Assembly (NCBI GenBank): GCA_963782965.1 | Contig: CAWALV010000006.1 | Span: forward strand, 1 to 64,000 | Source: CAWALV01 sp963782965 | Lineage (GTDB): Bacteria > Actinomycetota > Actinomycetes > Acidothermales > Acidothermaceae | Direction: 5' to 3' | DNA length: 64,000 bases | Part shown: positions 22,122-30,666 of the stretch, one piece after another | Numbering within the stretch: position 1 is the first letter of the stretch | Layout: every line of letters begins with the position of its first letter | Position numbers and translations under genes: made by a program | The notes under the pieces: generated by a model | Database searches by the model: none | Told to the model about the DNA's origin: nothing | Seen by the model: only the letters and a program-made list of their open reading frames with translations

Positions 22122-23755
22122 GGCGCTGCCGCCTCCGCCGGTTCCTGCGGCGCAACCACGGGCAGGACGACGGTGAACACCGCGCCGTCGACGTTCTCGA
22201 CCGAGATGCGGCCGCCACGGCGACGCACCTCCTGGCTCACCAGCGCGAGCCCGAGACCCCGACGCCGATTGCCTTCGCGAGCAACCTTCGTCGTGAAACC
22301 GTCCCGGAAGATCTCCGCGGTGAGCGCCGGGTCGATGCCCGCCCCGGAGTCATGGACCCGGATCACGAGATTCGAGCCCGCTACCGAAAGCGTCACATCG
22401 ACGTGGCCGCCAGGACCGGCCTGCGCCGCCGAGTCGAGTGCGTTGTCGATGAGGTTGCCGAGGATGGTGACCAGACCGCTCGGGTCGGCCAGCTCCGCAG
22501 GCAGCTCGTCCAGAGTCGAGATGCGCAGGTTGATGCCGCGCTCGCTCGCGACCGAGGCCTTGCCGAGCAACAGCGCCGACAGCAACGGGTTGCCGACTCG
22601 TTCGACGAGCGAGGCAGCAAGCTCCTGGTGCAGCAGCGAATTGAGGTGGATGAAATGGACCGCCTCGTCGTAGCGACCGAGCTCGATCAGGCCGCCGATG
22701 ACGTGCAACCGGTTGGCGAACTCGTGCTCTTGCGCCCGTAGCGCGTCGGCCAGGCTGCGCACGTCGTCCAGCTCGCGCAGTAGTGATTCGAGCTCGGTGC
22801 GGTCGCGAAGTGTCACGATCGCCCCGACCGGTCGGCCGCGTACCTCGACCGGCGTGCGGTTGGCCAGCAACACGCGATCCTTGAACAGGATCAGCTCGTC
22901 GCGGCCGGCGACCTCACCCGTCAGCACGTCGCGGACCCTGCCCTCGGGCAGGATGTCGGCCAGTGGGCGGCCGAGCGCTGCTTCGTCGAGTCCGAGCAGC
23001 CGCTCCGCCTCGTCGTTCACCAGGGTGAGCCGGCCGTCGGCGTCGACCGTGATCGTGCCTTCTCGGACGCCGTGCAGCATCGCCTCTCGCTGCTCCAGCA
23101 GTGCCGCGATCTCCTTCGGCTCGAGACCGAACGTCTGCCGCTTGATACGTCGCGCGAGCAGGAACGCACCGACCGTGCCGAGTGCCAATCCGAGCAGCGG
23201 TGGGATGAGCGTCGTCGGCAGGTTGTGCCGCAGCTCGGAGCTGATGTTCGTCTCGAGCAAACCCACGGAAACCAGCCCGACGACCACGCCGTCCGACCCT
23301 CGGATCGGCACCTTCGCGCGCATCGAGCGTCCCAGCGAGCCGGACTGCACGCCGACGAACGTACGGCCGGCGAGTACCGGCTGCGGATTCTCGCCCGGAT
23401 CGTTCATCAGCGACGTGCCGATGAGGGCGGGGTTCGGGTGGGAGTAGCGAACCCCTTGCTTGCTCGCCACCACGATGAAGGCGGCACCGGTCATCACGCG
23501 GATGCGTTCCGCAATCGGGTCGATCACTGCTGCCGGGTCGGGGGAGGAGAAGGCCTGGACCACCGCCGGAATGGACGCCACGGTGTCGGCGATGGCGAGT
23601 GAGCGTTGCCCCGCACGCGCATCGAGTTCGTGGCGTGCCTGCAGGAACGACACGACGAAACCGGCACTCACCGTGAGAACGATGATCGCGAGCTGCAGGA
23701 CTAGCACCTGGGTGGAGAGCCGGGTGAACCGCTGGCGGCGTGTCGGAATGGCCAC
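22118..23755 (-). CDS. sensor histidine kinase, CitA/DcuS type
   Basis: This is a 545-residue membrane kinase. A transmembrane helix at about 16-40 and a second at about 182-202 enclose an extracytoplasmic PAS-like sensor, with the GVRYSHPNPALIGTSL segment typical of citrate and C4-dicarboxylate sensors. A cytoplasmic PAS domain (about 220-330) follows, then the H-box QEHEFANRLHVIGGL and ATPase motifs NLIDNALDSA, DSGAGID and RRGLGLAL. GTG 23755 is the start. Family members sense carboxylates directly, so the ligand here is probably an organic acid. It is coupled to the response regulator gene. Confidence 0.9.
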   Translation of the reverse strand: MAIPTRRQRFTRLSTQVLVLQLAIIVLTVSAGFVVSFLQARHELDARAGQRSLAIADTVASIPAVVQAFSSPDPAAVIDPIAERIRVMTGAAFIVVASKQGVRYSHPNPALIGTSLMNDPGENPQPVLAGRTFVGVQSGSLGRSMRAKVPIRGSDGVVVGLVSVGLLETNISSELRHNLPTTLIPPLLGLALGTVGAFLLARRIKRQTFGLEPKEIAALLEQREAMLHGVREGTITVDADGRLTLVNDEAERLLGLDEAALGRPLADILPEGRVRDVLTGEVAGRDELILFKDRVLLANRTPVEVRGRPVGAIVTLRDRTELESLLRELDDVRSLADALRAQEHEFANRLHVIGGLIELGRYDEAVHFIHLNSLLHQELAASLVERVGNPLLSALLLGKASVASERGINLRISTLDELPAELADPSGLVTILGNLIDNALDSAAQAGPGGHVDVTLSVAGSNLVIRVHDSGAGIDPALTAEIFRDGFTTKVAREGNRRRGLGLALVSQEVRRRGGRISVENVDGAVFTVVLPVVAPQEPAEAAAP

Positions 23756-23944
23756 GCTCGCATGGTAGGCGCCGCCGACGAGAGAAGCACGCGAGCGAAA
23801 TGCTCAGTAATGCGTTCAGCCACCACTTAGTACGAGTTACGCGTGAAACCTGGACGTGACACGTGCGCTTCCGCACATTGGGTGACCACGGGCGGAACCC
23901 AGAGGAGCGCAGAAGTGGTCACCACACGAAGCAGGGGAGCGACC

Positions 23945-24805
23945 ATGTTGGCTGATCCCGCGTCGGTCATTTCCGGCGACGACCGGTCGCGCATCGAGAT
24001 CGTCGGCGTGACCAAGCGTTTCGTCACACCTACCGGCTCCGCCTTCACGGCCCTCCAGGACGTCGACTTCGCCGTGGAACCGGGGCGGTTCTGCGCAGTG
24101 GTCGGGCCTACCGGCTGCGGAAAATCCACGACGCTGACCCTGGTCGCCGGCCTCGACAATCCGACTGCGGGAGTGGTGCGCGTCGGCGGTCAGGCAGTCG
24201 ACGGCATCGGCAAGGGCATCAGCTTCATGTTTCAGCAGGATGCGCTGTTGCCCTGGAAGACGGTGCTCGGCAATGTGGCGATGGGTCCGATCTTTCGTGG
24301 CATGCGGAAGAGGGATGCGCAGGCCAAGGCACGGGACTGGCTGCGCGTGGTGGGGCTCGCCGGTTTCGAGGACCACCACCCGCATCAACTCTCCGGCGGT
24401 ATGCGCAAGCGGGTCAGTCTCGCGGCCGCGCTCATCAGCGAACCGTCGATCCTGCTCATGGACGAGCCGTTCGGCGCCCTCGACGTCCAGACGAAAGCGA
24501 TCATGTCCAACGAGTTGCTTTCGCTGTGGGAACGCACCAAGCCCTCGGTCCTCTTCATCACGCACGATCTGGAGGAGGCCGTCGCACTGGCCGACCGCGT
24601 GGTGGTCATGACCGCGGGTCCGGGTCGGGTGAAGGGCGTCTACGACATCGACCTGCCACGCCCCCGCGGCGCGGTGCAGGAAATCCGCTTCGAACCGCGG
24701 TTCCTGGAACTGCATCACCAAATCTGGGAGTCGTTGCGCGAAGAGGTGGAGCGGGCATACGCCCGGACCGCGCAGGCGTCGTCCCTGAAGGGGGAGACGT
24801 CATGA
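23945..24805 (+). CDS. ABC transporter ATP-binding protein, NitT/TauT (SsuB) type
   Basis: The 286 residues form one ATPase subunit of an importer. Walker A is GPTGCGKS, the Q-loop lies in MFQQDALLPW, the signature is LSGGMRKR, Walker B is ILLMDEPFGALD, and the switch His is in FITHDLEEA. The MFQQDALLPW and DVQTKAIM features are typical of nitrate/sulfonate/taurine ATPases. ATG 23945 follows GGGGAG; GTG 23915 with AGGAG is an alternative that adds ten residues. The stop overlaps the permease ATG. It is divergent from the two-component genes. Confidence 0.9.
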   Translation: MLADPASVISGDDRSRIEIVGVTKRFVTPTGSAFTALQDVDFAVEPGRFCAVVGPTGCGKSTTLTLVAGLDNPTAGVVRVGGQAVDGIGKGISFMFQQDALLPWKTVLGNVAMGPIFRGMRKRDAQAKARDWLRVVGLAGFEDHHPHQLSGGMRKRVSLAAALISEPSILLMDEPFGALDVQTKAIMSNELLSLWERTKPSVLFITHDLEEAVALADRVVVMTAGPGRVKGVYDIDLPRPRGAVQEIRFEPRFLELHHQIWESLREEVERAYARTAQASSLKGETS

Positions 24806-25713
24806 GCAACATGTCGGCTCGTCGACAGGCGCGAGCGATGGCGGCATTGCAGTCGTCCCTGCGCCCCGAGCCGGGAACCGGTGAGGAGGAGATAGCCGCC
24901 GCGGCGCGGCGCAAGAGCCGCCGCAGGCGTCAGCTGGTGCTCGCGGCGCGGCTGCTCACGCTGGTCGTCGTCATCGGTGGCTGGCAGTTGCTCACGCGTT
25001 GGAAGGTCATCGATCCGTTCTTCTTCGGGCGGCCTTCAGGAATCGCGCTGAGAGCGCGGGATTGGTTCGAACACGGCACCGCCTACGGCTCGATCTGGCT
25101 TCAGCTCTGGGTCACCATGAAAGAAGCGCTGCTGGGCTTCGTCTACGGCGTCTCGGCAGGCATCATCGTCGGCATCCTGTTGGGCCAGAACCGGTTCCTC
25201 GCGGACGTGGTCGGACCCTACATCAAGGTCCTCAACGCGATTCCGCGCATCGTGCTCGGCGTGCTCTTCATCGTCTGGCTCGGTCTCGGGACGGCATCGA
25301 AAGTGCTGCTCGCCGCGGTGCTGGTCTTCTTCGTGGTCTTCTTCAACGCCTTCCAGGGTGTGCGCGAGGTCGACCGCAACTACATCGCCAATGCGAGAGT
25401 TCTCGGAGCGTCGCGCTTCCAGATCGTGCGACAAGTCGTTGTCCCATCCGCGATGACCTGGATCATCGCCAGCCTCCATGTCGCCTTCGGCTTCTCCATC
25501 ATCGGTGCGATCGTCGGCGAATTCCTCGGTGCACAGAAGGGTCTCGGGTTGGTCATCGCGACGGCGATGAACAACTTCGACCCCAACGGCGTGTGGGCCG
25601 CGATGCTCCTCATCGCAGTCGTCGCCCTGACCGCCGAAGCGCTCCTCACCCAGCTCGAACGCCGCTTGCTGTCCTGGCGGCCGAAATCCACCGCTGAGGT
25701 CGGCGGCTCCTGA
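24802..25713 (+). CDS. ABC transporter permease, NitT/TauT (SsuC) type
   Basis: This is a 303-residue inner-membrane permease with about six helices, beginning near residue 45 after a basic cytoplasmic N-terminus. The binding-protein-dependent transport EAA-type loop reads ANARVLGASRFQIVRQVVVPSAM, which contacts the ATPase. ATG 24802 overlaps the ATPase stop (ATGA), so translation is coupled. The binding protein gene follows after 109 bp. Confidence 0.9.
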   Translation: MSNMSARRQARAMAALQSSLRPEPGTGEEEIAAAARRKSRRRRQLVLAARLLTLVVVIGGWQLLTRWKVIDPFFFGRPSGIALRARDWFEHGTAYGSIWLQLWVTMKEALLGFVYGVSAGIIVGILLGQNRFLADVVGPYIKVLNAIPRIVLGVLFIVWLGLGTASKVLLAAVLVFFVVFFNAFQGVREVDRNYIANARVLGASRFQIVRQVVVPSAMTWIIASLHVAFGFSIIGAIVGEFLGAQKGLGLVIATAMNNFDPNGVWAAMLLIAVVALTAEALLTQLERRLLSWRPKSTAEVGGS

Positions 25714-25822
25714 ATCAAACGGCGCACCCCCGGGGCGCCGTCCGCCCGCCTCCGTTCGTCCGGCGGTTGGCGATCCATGCCCACAACCAGAAGAAATCGA
25801 CAAGGAAAGGAGGCGTCACGCG

Positions 25823-26983
25823 GTGTCTCCGAAATTGCTCATGCGGGCGCTCCCCGCAGGAACTGCTGTGCTGATGCTGGTGACCGGCATCAGCGCGTGC
25901 AGCAGCAAGTCAACCGGTGCGAGCAGTGGAGCTACGAACGGTGGCGGCGCGGGCGCGACTGCCAGCGCGGCGCAGAGCTCGGCTCAGAGTTCTGCACCTT
26001 CGTCGGCGGCGAGCAGCCAAGCGGCCGGCGATCTGCCGACGGTGTCGTTGATGGTCGGCGGCATCGACAAGCAGATCTACCTCCCGTACCAGCTCGCTCA
26101 AGGTCTCGGCTATTACCAGAAGTACGGCGTGAATGTGAAGCTGAGCACGGAGCAGAACGGCGGCGTTGGTGCCGAGGATGCAATGATCTCCGGCCAGGTC
26201 GACATGGCGGGCGCGTGGTACGTGCACACCATCGACTTCCAGCAGGCCGGCAAGGACGTCATCGACGTCGTCCAGCTGAGCGGGGCTCCCGGCGAGCGTG
26301 AGATGTGCGCGACCAGTTCCAACGTCAAATCGGCGGCGGACTGGAAGGGCAAGGCCGTCGGCGTCACCGACCTCGGGTCGGGAACCGACGACCTGACGCT
26401 GTACATGGCCTCGAAGGCCGGCCTCACCTCGAAGGACTTCACCCGGGTCGGCGTCGGTGCGGGCAGCACGTTCGTCAGCGCGCTTCAGCACGGCAAGATC
26501 ATCTGCGGTATGACGTCGCAACCCACCGTCGCCGCCGTCGAGAAGCAGAATCTGGGCTACTCGGCGATTGACCTGGCCTCGACCGCAGGCGTCCAGGCGG
26601 CGCTCGGCGGTACGTATCCTTCGGCGTCGGTGCTGGCCCGGACGAGTTGGGTCAACTCGCACAAGGACGTCGTGCAGAAGGTCGTCGACGCACTGGTGGC
26701 GACGATGCACTACATCGCCACGCATAGCGCGGCCGACATCGCCGCGCACATGCCGGCGGACTTCGTCTCCAACAGCACCATCACGAAGGACGACTACATC
26801 AAGGCTCTCGACCAGGACAAGGGCCAGTTCCTGCCTGACGGCATGATGCCGGCGAATGGTCCGGACACCGTGCTGGCCATCCAGAAGGCAGCCGGCAAGG
26901 TCAAGGCGACGATCGACCTGTCCAAGACCTACACGAACGACTTCGCGATCGCTGCGAACAAGCTCGAGGGTTACAGCAAGTAG
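25823..26983 (+). CDS. ABC transporter substrate-binding lipoprotein, NMT1/SsuA type
   Basis: This is a 386-residue lipoprotein. The lipobox TGISAC puts the lipidated Cys at 26, followed by a Ser/Ala/Gly linker to about residue 70. The body matches NMT1/THI5- and SsuA-like binding proteins: YLPYQLAQGLGYYQKYGVNVKL, GGVGAEDAMISGQVDMAGAW and WKGKAVGVTDLGSGTD. GTG 25823 follows AAAGGAGG. It captures the substrate for the permease. A carboxylate is likely from the neighbouring CitA-type sensor, but sulfonates or thiamine precursors are also bound by this family. A strong hairpin follows at 27,021. Confidence 0.88.
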   Translation: MSPKLLMRALPAGTAVLMLVTGISACSSKSTGASSGATNGGGAGATASAAQSSAQSSAPSSAASSQAAGDLPTVSLMVGGIDKQIYLPYQLAQGLGYYQKYGVNVKLSTEQNGGVGAEDAMISGQVDMAGAWYVHTIDFQQAGKDVIDVVQLSGAPGEREMCATSSNVKSAADWKGKAVGVTDLGSGTDDLTLYMASKAGLTSKDFTRVGVGAGSTFVSALQHGKIICGMTSQPTVAAVEKQNLGYSAIDLASTAGVQAALGGTYPSASVLARTSWVNSHKDVVQKVVDALVATMHYIATHSAADIAAHMPADFVSNSTITKDDYIKALDQDKGQFLPDGMMPANGPDTVLAIQKAAGKVKATIDLSKTYTNDFAIAANKLEGYSK

Positions 26984-27020
26984 GACTCGATGGGAAGCGG
27001 TAGCCCTGAACTACCGTGCC

Positions 27021-27060
27021 TGTGCGGGGCCGCCGACGTTCGCGTCGGCGGCCCCGCACA
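27021..27060. terminator. bidirectional terminator hairpin
   Basis: TGTGCGGGGCCGCCGACG (27021-27038) pairs perfectly over 18 bp with 27043-27060, leaving the stable tetraloop TTCG. It lies between the stops of the converging binding-protein gene and ABC-2 permease gene, so it probably ends both transcripts. Confidence 0.85.
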
Positions 27061-27083
27061 GCGACAGCACCGGTGCTGACGCG

Positions 27084-27908
27084 CTATGTCGCCTTGCGGT
27101 AGGCGCGAACCGCGAGTGGCACGAAAACGGCGGTGATGCCGATGAGCCACACGGCACTTTGCCAGGCATGCAAGGTGAGCGGGCCGCCGAGCGCCAGCGC
27201 GCGCATCTCGTCGATGACGATCGTCACCGGCTGGTTGTTCGCGAAGGCTTGTAGCCAGCCGGGCATCGAGCCGACCGGAACGAACGCCGCGCTGACGAAC
27301 GTCAGCGGGAACAACCACACCAGGCCGAACGAGCCGACCGACTCCTCATCTTTGATCGCCAAGCCCACGTACGCGCTGATGGTGCAGATCACCACGCCGA
27401 ACACGATGCCCAGCACCACCATGAGCAGGGCGGGGACGAATCCGTTGCGGAAGCGGAACCCGACGGCGTAGCCAACCAAGAGGATCACCACGACGGTCAC
27501 CGCCAGGCGAGCGGTGTCGGCTGCCAGCCGGCCCAGCAGCACCGCCGACCGCGCCATGGGCATGGCTCGGAACCGGTCGATGACGCCCTTCTGTAGCGCC
27601 CTCGCCAGGGCTATCGCGGTCCCGAAGGACGCGAAGGCGGCCGACTGCGCGATGATGCCCGGCATCAGGAAGTTCACGTAACCTCCCGGCACCTGCACCG
27701 GAATCGCGCCGCCGAAGACGTAGCGGAACAGCAGCACGAACATGACGGGCTGCACGATGGTGAAGAAGAGAAACGCCGGATTGCGCAACCAGATCAGCAG
27801 GTCACGGTTGGTCAGCGTCAGGGTGTCGGCCACCGCGAGCTGAACACGCCTCGCGGTCGGTGGCGGCGGCACGTGCAGCGCGACGGGCAGCGACTGGCTG
27901 GCTGTCAT
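27084..27908 (-). CDS. ABC-2 type exporter permease (DrrB-like)
   Basis: This is a 274-residue membrane protein with about six helices of the ABC-2/DrrB family. It shows LLIWLRNPAFLFFTIVQPVMFVLLF at the first helix, the conserved RFRAMPMARSAVLLGRL loop, and FPLTFVSAAFVPVGSMPGWLQAFANNQPVT near the C-terminus. ATG 27908 follows CGGAG; a GTG five codons upstream is possible. It lies 11 bp after the ATPase gene. Such pairs export drugs, lipids or antibiotics. Confidence 0.88.
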   Translation of the reverse strand: MTASQSLPVALHVPPPPTARRVQLAVADTLTLTNRDLLIWLRNPAFLFFTIVQPVMFVLLFRYVFGGAIPVQVPGGYVNFLMPGIIAQSAAFASFGTAIALARALQKGVIDRFRAMPMARSAVLLGRLAADTARLAVTVVVILLVGYAVGFRFRNGFVPALLMVVLGIVFGVVICTISAYVGLAIKDEESVGSFGLVWLFPLTFVSAAFVPVGSMPGWLQAFANNQPVTIVIDEMRALALGGPLTLHAWQSAVWLIGITAVFVPLAVRAYRKAT

Positions 27909-27919
27909 GGAGTCTCCGT

Positions 27920-28942
27920 TCACCTTTGCCGCCCGGCCGCACGGCGGTCGGGCTTGGCGGGCGGGGTGTCCTCGGCACCGTGACCGGTGAGCGCCAAGAA
28001 CACGTCGTCCAACGACGGGCGGCGAACGGCGAGGCCCTCGGTCTGGATGCCGAGCGCGTCGAGGCGGCGCACCGTCTCGACGATCGACTGCGAGCCGCGC
28101 TCACCAACCCGTAGCGCGACCTGTGACTCTTCGGAATTGACGACCGGATCGGCCTCGGACAAGGAGCTCACCGCTTCTGCCGCCTCGGCGAGCCGCTCGC
28201 GGTCTGCCACCCGAAACTCGAGGACTTCCCCGCCGACCCGGTTCTTCAGCTGCTGCGCCGTGCCCGCCGCGATGACCTTCCCGTGGTCGATGACGACGAT
28301 CTCGTCGGCCAGCTCGTCCGCTTCCTCCAAGTACTGGGTGGTGAGCAGCAGCGTCGTCCCGCTTGCGACGAGCTCGCGCAACACTTCCCACATGCCGAGC
28401 CGGCTCCGGGGATCGAGACCGGTGGTCGGCTCGTCGAGGAAGAGCACTGCCGGGCGCGAGACCAGGCTCAGCGCCAGGTCGAGCCGGCGTTGCATGCCAC
28501 CTGAGTAGCCCTTGGTGGGGCGGTCGGCGGCGTCCATCAAGTCGAAGCGCTCGAGGAGCTCGCCGGAGCGCTGCCGCCTCGTGGCGGGGTCGAGGTGGTA
28601 CAGGCGACCCATGATTTCCAGGTTCTCCCGGCCGGTCAGCTCTTCTTGGATCGCGGCGGATTGGCCGGCGAGGCCGATCACCTCCCGCACGGCGGCGGGG
28701 GAGTGCACCACATCGCGCCCTTCGACGAGAGCCGTACCGCGGTCGGGCATCAGCAACGTGGTGAGGACCTTCACCGCGGTGGTCTTGCCGGCGCCGTTCG
28801 GGCCGAGCAATCCGAGCACCTTCCCGCGCTCCACGACGAGGTCGATCCCGCGCAGCGCCTTCACCTCGCCGAATGCCTTGTGCAGGTCATCGACGATTAC
28901 AGCTGGGCCGTCCCACGCGAGCGCGTCTGGGCCGCTGGTCAC
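27920..28942 (-). CDS. ABC exporter ATP-binding protein (DrrA-like)
   Basis: This 340-residue ATPase partners the ABC-2 permease. It has Walker A GPNGAGKT, signature YSGGMQRRLD, Walker B VLFLDEPTTGLD and the H-loop replaced by TTQYLEEAD, as in DrrA-type ATPases. The C-terminal DUF4162-like extension ends LDDVFLALTGHGAED. GTG 28942 was chosen because GGGAGGTAATA precedes it; the longer frame runs through a region without coding character. A daunorubicin-type exporter is the closest description; the cargo is unknown. Confidence 0.88.
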   Translation of the reverse strand: MTSGPDALAWDGPAVIVDDLHKAFGEVKALRGIDLVVERGKVLGLLGPNGAGKTTAVKVLTTLLMPDRGTALVEGRDVVHSPAAVREVIGLAGQSAAIQEELTGRENLEIMGRLYHLDPATRRQRSGELLERFDLMDAADRPTKGYSGGMQRRLDLALSLVSRPAVLFLDEPTTGLDPRSRLGMWEVLRELVASGTTLLLTTQYLEEADELADEIVVIDHGKVIAAGTAQQLKNRVGGEVLEFRVADRERLAEAAEAVSSLSEADPVVNSEESQVALRVGERGSQSIVETVRRLDALGIQTEGLAVRRPSLDDVFLALTGHGAEDTPPAKPDRRAAGRQR

Positions 28943-29143
28943 TATTACCTCCCGTACCCTGCACAACCGGCGACCCGGGTGGTCCGGCGGCCGCGCTGAT
29001 CCGTGCTTCGCTACTTTCCACGCCAGGTGAGACCCCAGGGCCCCCGAAAAGTCATCGCTCAATCCGGAGGCTAGCGCCCCGCGCGCGCCGAGGTGAACCG
29101 GAAATCCGGGCGACAGGGGGCGGGCCGCCCGCCGACCGCGCCG

Positions 29144-30361
29144 TCAGCTCGACCCACTGGATCCGCCGAGGGACTTGGCCCCGAACACGGCGTCGGAGGC
29201 CAACCTGGCGGCACCGATGACGCCTGCCGTATCGCCGAGCTCGGACAACACGATGGCCAGGTTCTCGGTCGCCAAGGGCAGGGAGCGGCGGTACACGACG
29301 CTGCGTACCTCCGCGAGCAGGGTGTGGCCCAGCCCCGCGACACCGCCGCCGATCACCAGGAGCCCAGGGTTGGCAAAGCTCACCAGGCCTGCGATCACTT
29401 GGCCCAGCCGGCGTCCGCCGTCGCGAATCATCTCCACCGCTACCGGGTCGCCTGCTGCCGCCGCGGCGCCGACGTCGGCGGCGGTCAACCCGTGTCCGGC
29501 GGCCAACCGCTCGGCGAGAAACGTCGATCGGCGTTCTCTGGCCGCGGCTGTCGCCTCGCGAGCGAGCGCGGCGCCACCGAAGAACGCCTCGAGGCACCCG
29601 ATGTTGCCGCAGGCGCAGGTCGGCCCGTAGTCCTCGACCCGGATGTGCCCGATGTCGCCGGCGCTGCCGTTGACGCCCCGGTGCACCCGACCCGCCAGCA
29701 CCACCCCGCACCCGATACCGGTGCCGATCTTGATGAACAGGAAGTCGTCGGCACCCCGGGCGACGCCGGCTTGCCGCTCACCCATCGCCATGATGTTCAC
29801 GTCGTTGTCCACCACCACCGGGCAGCCGAACTCCTGGCTGAGCAGGTCGCGCACCGGCAGGTGGTCCCAGCCCGGCATCAGCGGCGGCACCACGGGCGCA
29901 CCTTCGCGAAAGCTGACCGGCCCGGGCACACCTACGCCGGCGCTGAGCAGCTCCTGGACCCCGTGATCGGCGCGCAGCTTTGCCGCCAGGGCGGCGACGA
30001 CGTCGAGAACGGCCGTCGGGCCCGAGCGGATGTCGCACGGCTGACTCAGGTGCCCGAGCACGTGCAGTTCGCCGTCGGTCAATGCCACATCGACGGAGGT
30101 TGCACCGATGTCGACGCCGAGCAGCCGAATATCGGCCGCAAGCCTCGCGACCGTGGAGCGGCGGCCCCCTCGTGACAGTGCGGGCCCGGCATCTTCGACC
30201 AACCCGAGCGTCACGAGCCGGCCGACCTCGAGTGCGATCTTGGTGCGTGAGAGCCCTGTCACGTCGCCGAGTTCGGCTCGCGACCTCGGCCCGTCGTCGC
30301 GCAACATGGCGAGGATCCGGGCCTGATGGACGTTTTCAGGTCGCGCAGCGGCGCGTCTCAT
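29144..30361 (-). CDS. ROK-family transcriptional regulator (NagC/XylR type)
   Basis: This is a 405-residue repressor. The N-terminal winged helix-turn-helix (about 10-65) reads ILAMLRDDGPRSRAELGDVTGLSRTKIALEVGRL. The ROK sugar-kinase fold follows, with LLGVDIGATSVDVAL and the Zn site GHIRVEDYGPTCACGNIGCLEAFF carrying His and three Cys. The catalytic-like Asp is in VVDNDVN. It lies divergently upstream of the Rbs-type importer, with 305 bp between starts, and is the obvious candidate to control that operon in response to a sugar. Confidence 0.9.
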   Translation of the reverse strand: MRRAAARPENVHQARILAMLRDDGPRSRAELGDVTGLSRTKIALEVGRLVTLGLVEDAGPALSRGGRRSTVARLAADIRLLGVDIGATSVDVALTDGELHVLGHLSQPCDIRSGPTAVLDVVAALAAKLRADHGVQELLSAGVGVPGPVSFREGAPVVPPLMPGWDHLPVRDLLSQEFGCPVVVDNDVNIMAMGERQAGVARGADDFLFIKIGTGIGCGVVLAGRVHRGVNGSAGDIGHIRVEDYGPTCACGNIGCLEAFFGGAALAREATAAARERRSTFLAERLAAGHGLTAADVGAAAAAGDPVAVEMIRDGGRRLGQVIAGLVSFANPGLLVIGGGVAGLGHTLLAEVRSVVYRRSLPLATENLAIVLSELGDTAGVIGAARLASDAVFGAKSLGGSSGSS

Positions 30362-30666
30362 GACTCACCTCTCCGCAGGCGCTGCCTGCATGTACGCACC
30401 TTCAGCTTGCGACCCACTGCGCCCCAACGTGCGGGAGAAGCGTAGCGGCGGGGCCGACGGACCGGGCACCCCGGCACTCTCCTTCTTGCCTACTTTCGAC
30501 ATCACAATGACAAAGACCAGCAATGTGTTTTCGAAACCTTCCCGGATCAATGGCTGAATCTTATGATTTGCGTAAGTTGTTTCATCGGATGACTGGTTGA
30601 CATGCGGCCTGACTCGCCCCTAGTTTGTCACGTCGAGCACGAAAGTTCTTCAAGGAAGGGCACTTC
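30362..30666. other. divergent regulatory region between the ROK gene and the sugar importer operon
   Basis: The 305 bp separate two divergent starts and hold no gene. The right part is AT-rich for this genome and contains a sigma-70-type promoter at 30,597. No clear ROK operator palindrome was found by eye. Confidence 0.5.
30597..30626 (+). promoter_or_regulatory. sigma-70-type promoter of the Rbs-type operon
   Basis: TTGACA at 30597-30602, an 18-bp spacer and TAGTTT at 30621-30626 match actinobacterial housekeeping promoters. A ribosome site AAGGAAGG follows at about 30,653 before GTG 30667. Confidence 0.6.

Noticed and set aside
29095..29140. GC-rich dyad GGCGGGC-C-GCCCGCC after the ROK gene as a terminator
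   Set aside because: The realistic stem is only about 5 bp and such sequences arise by chance at this GC content.
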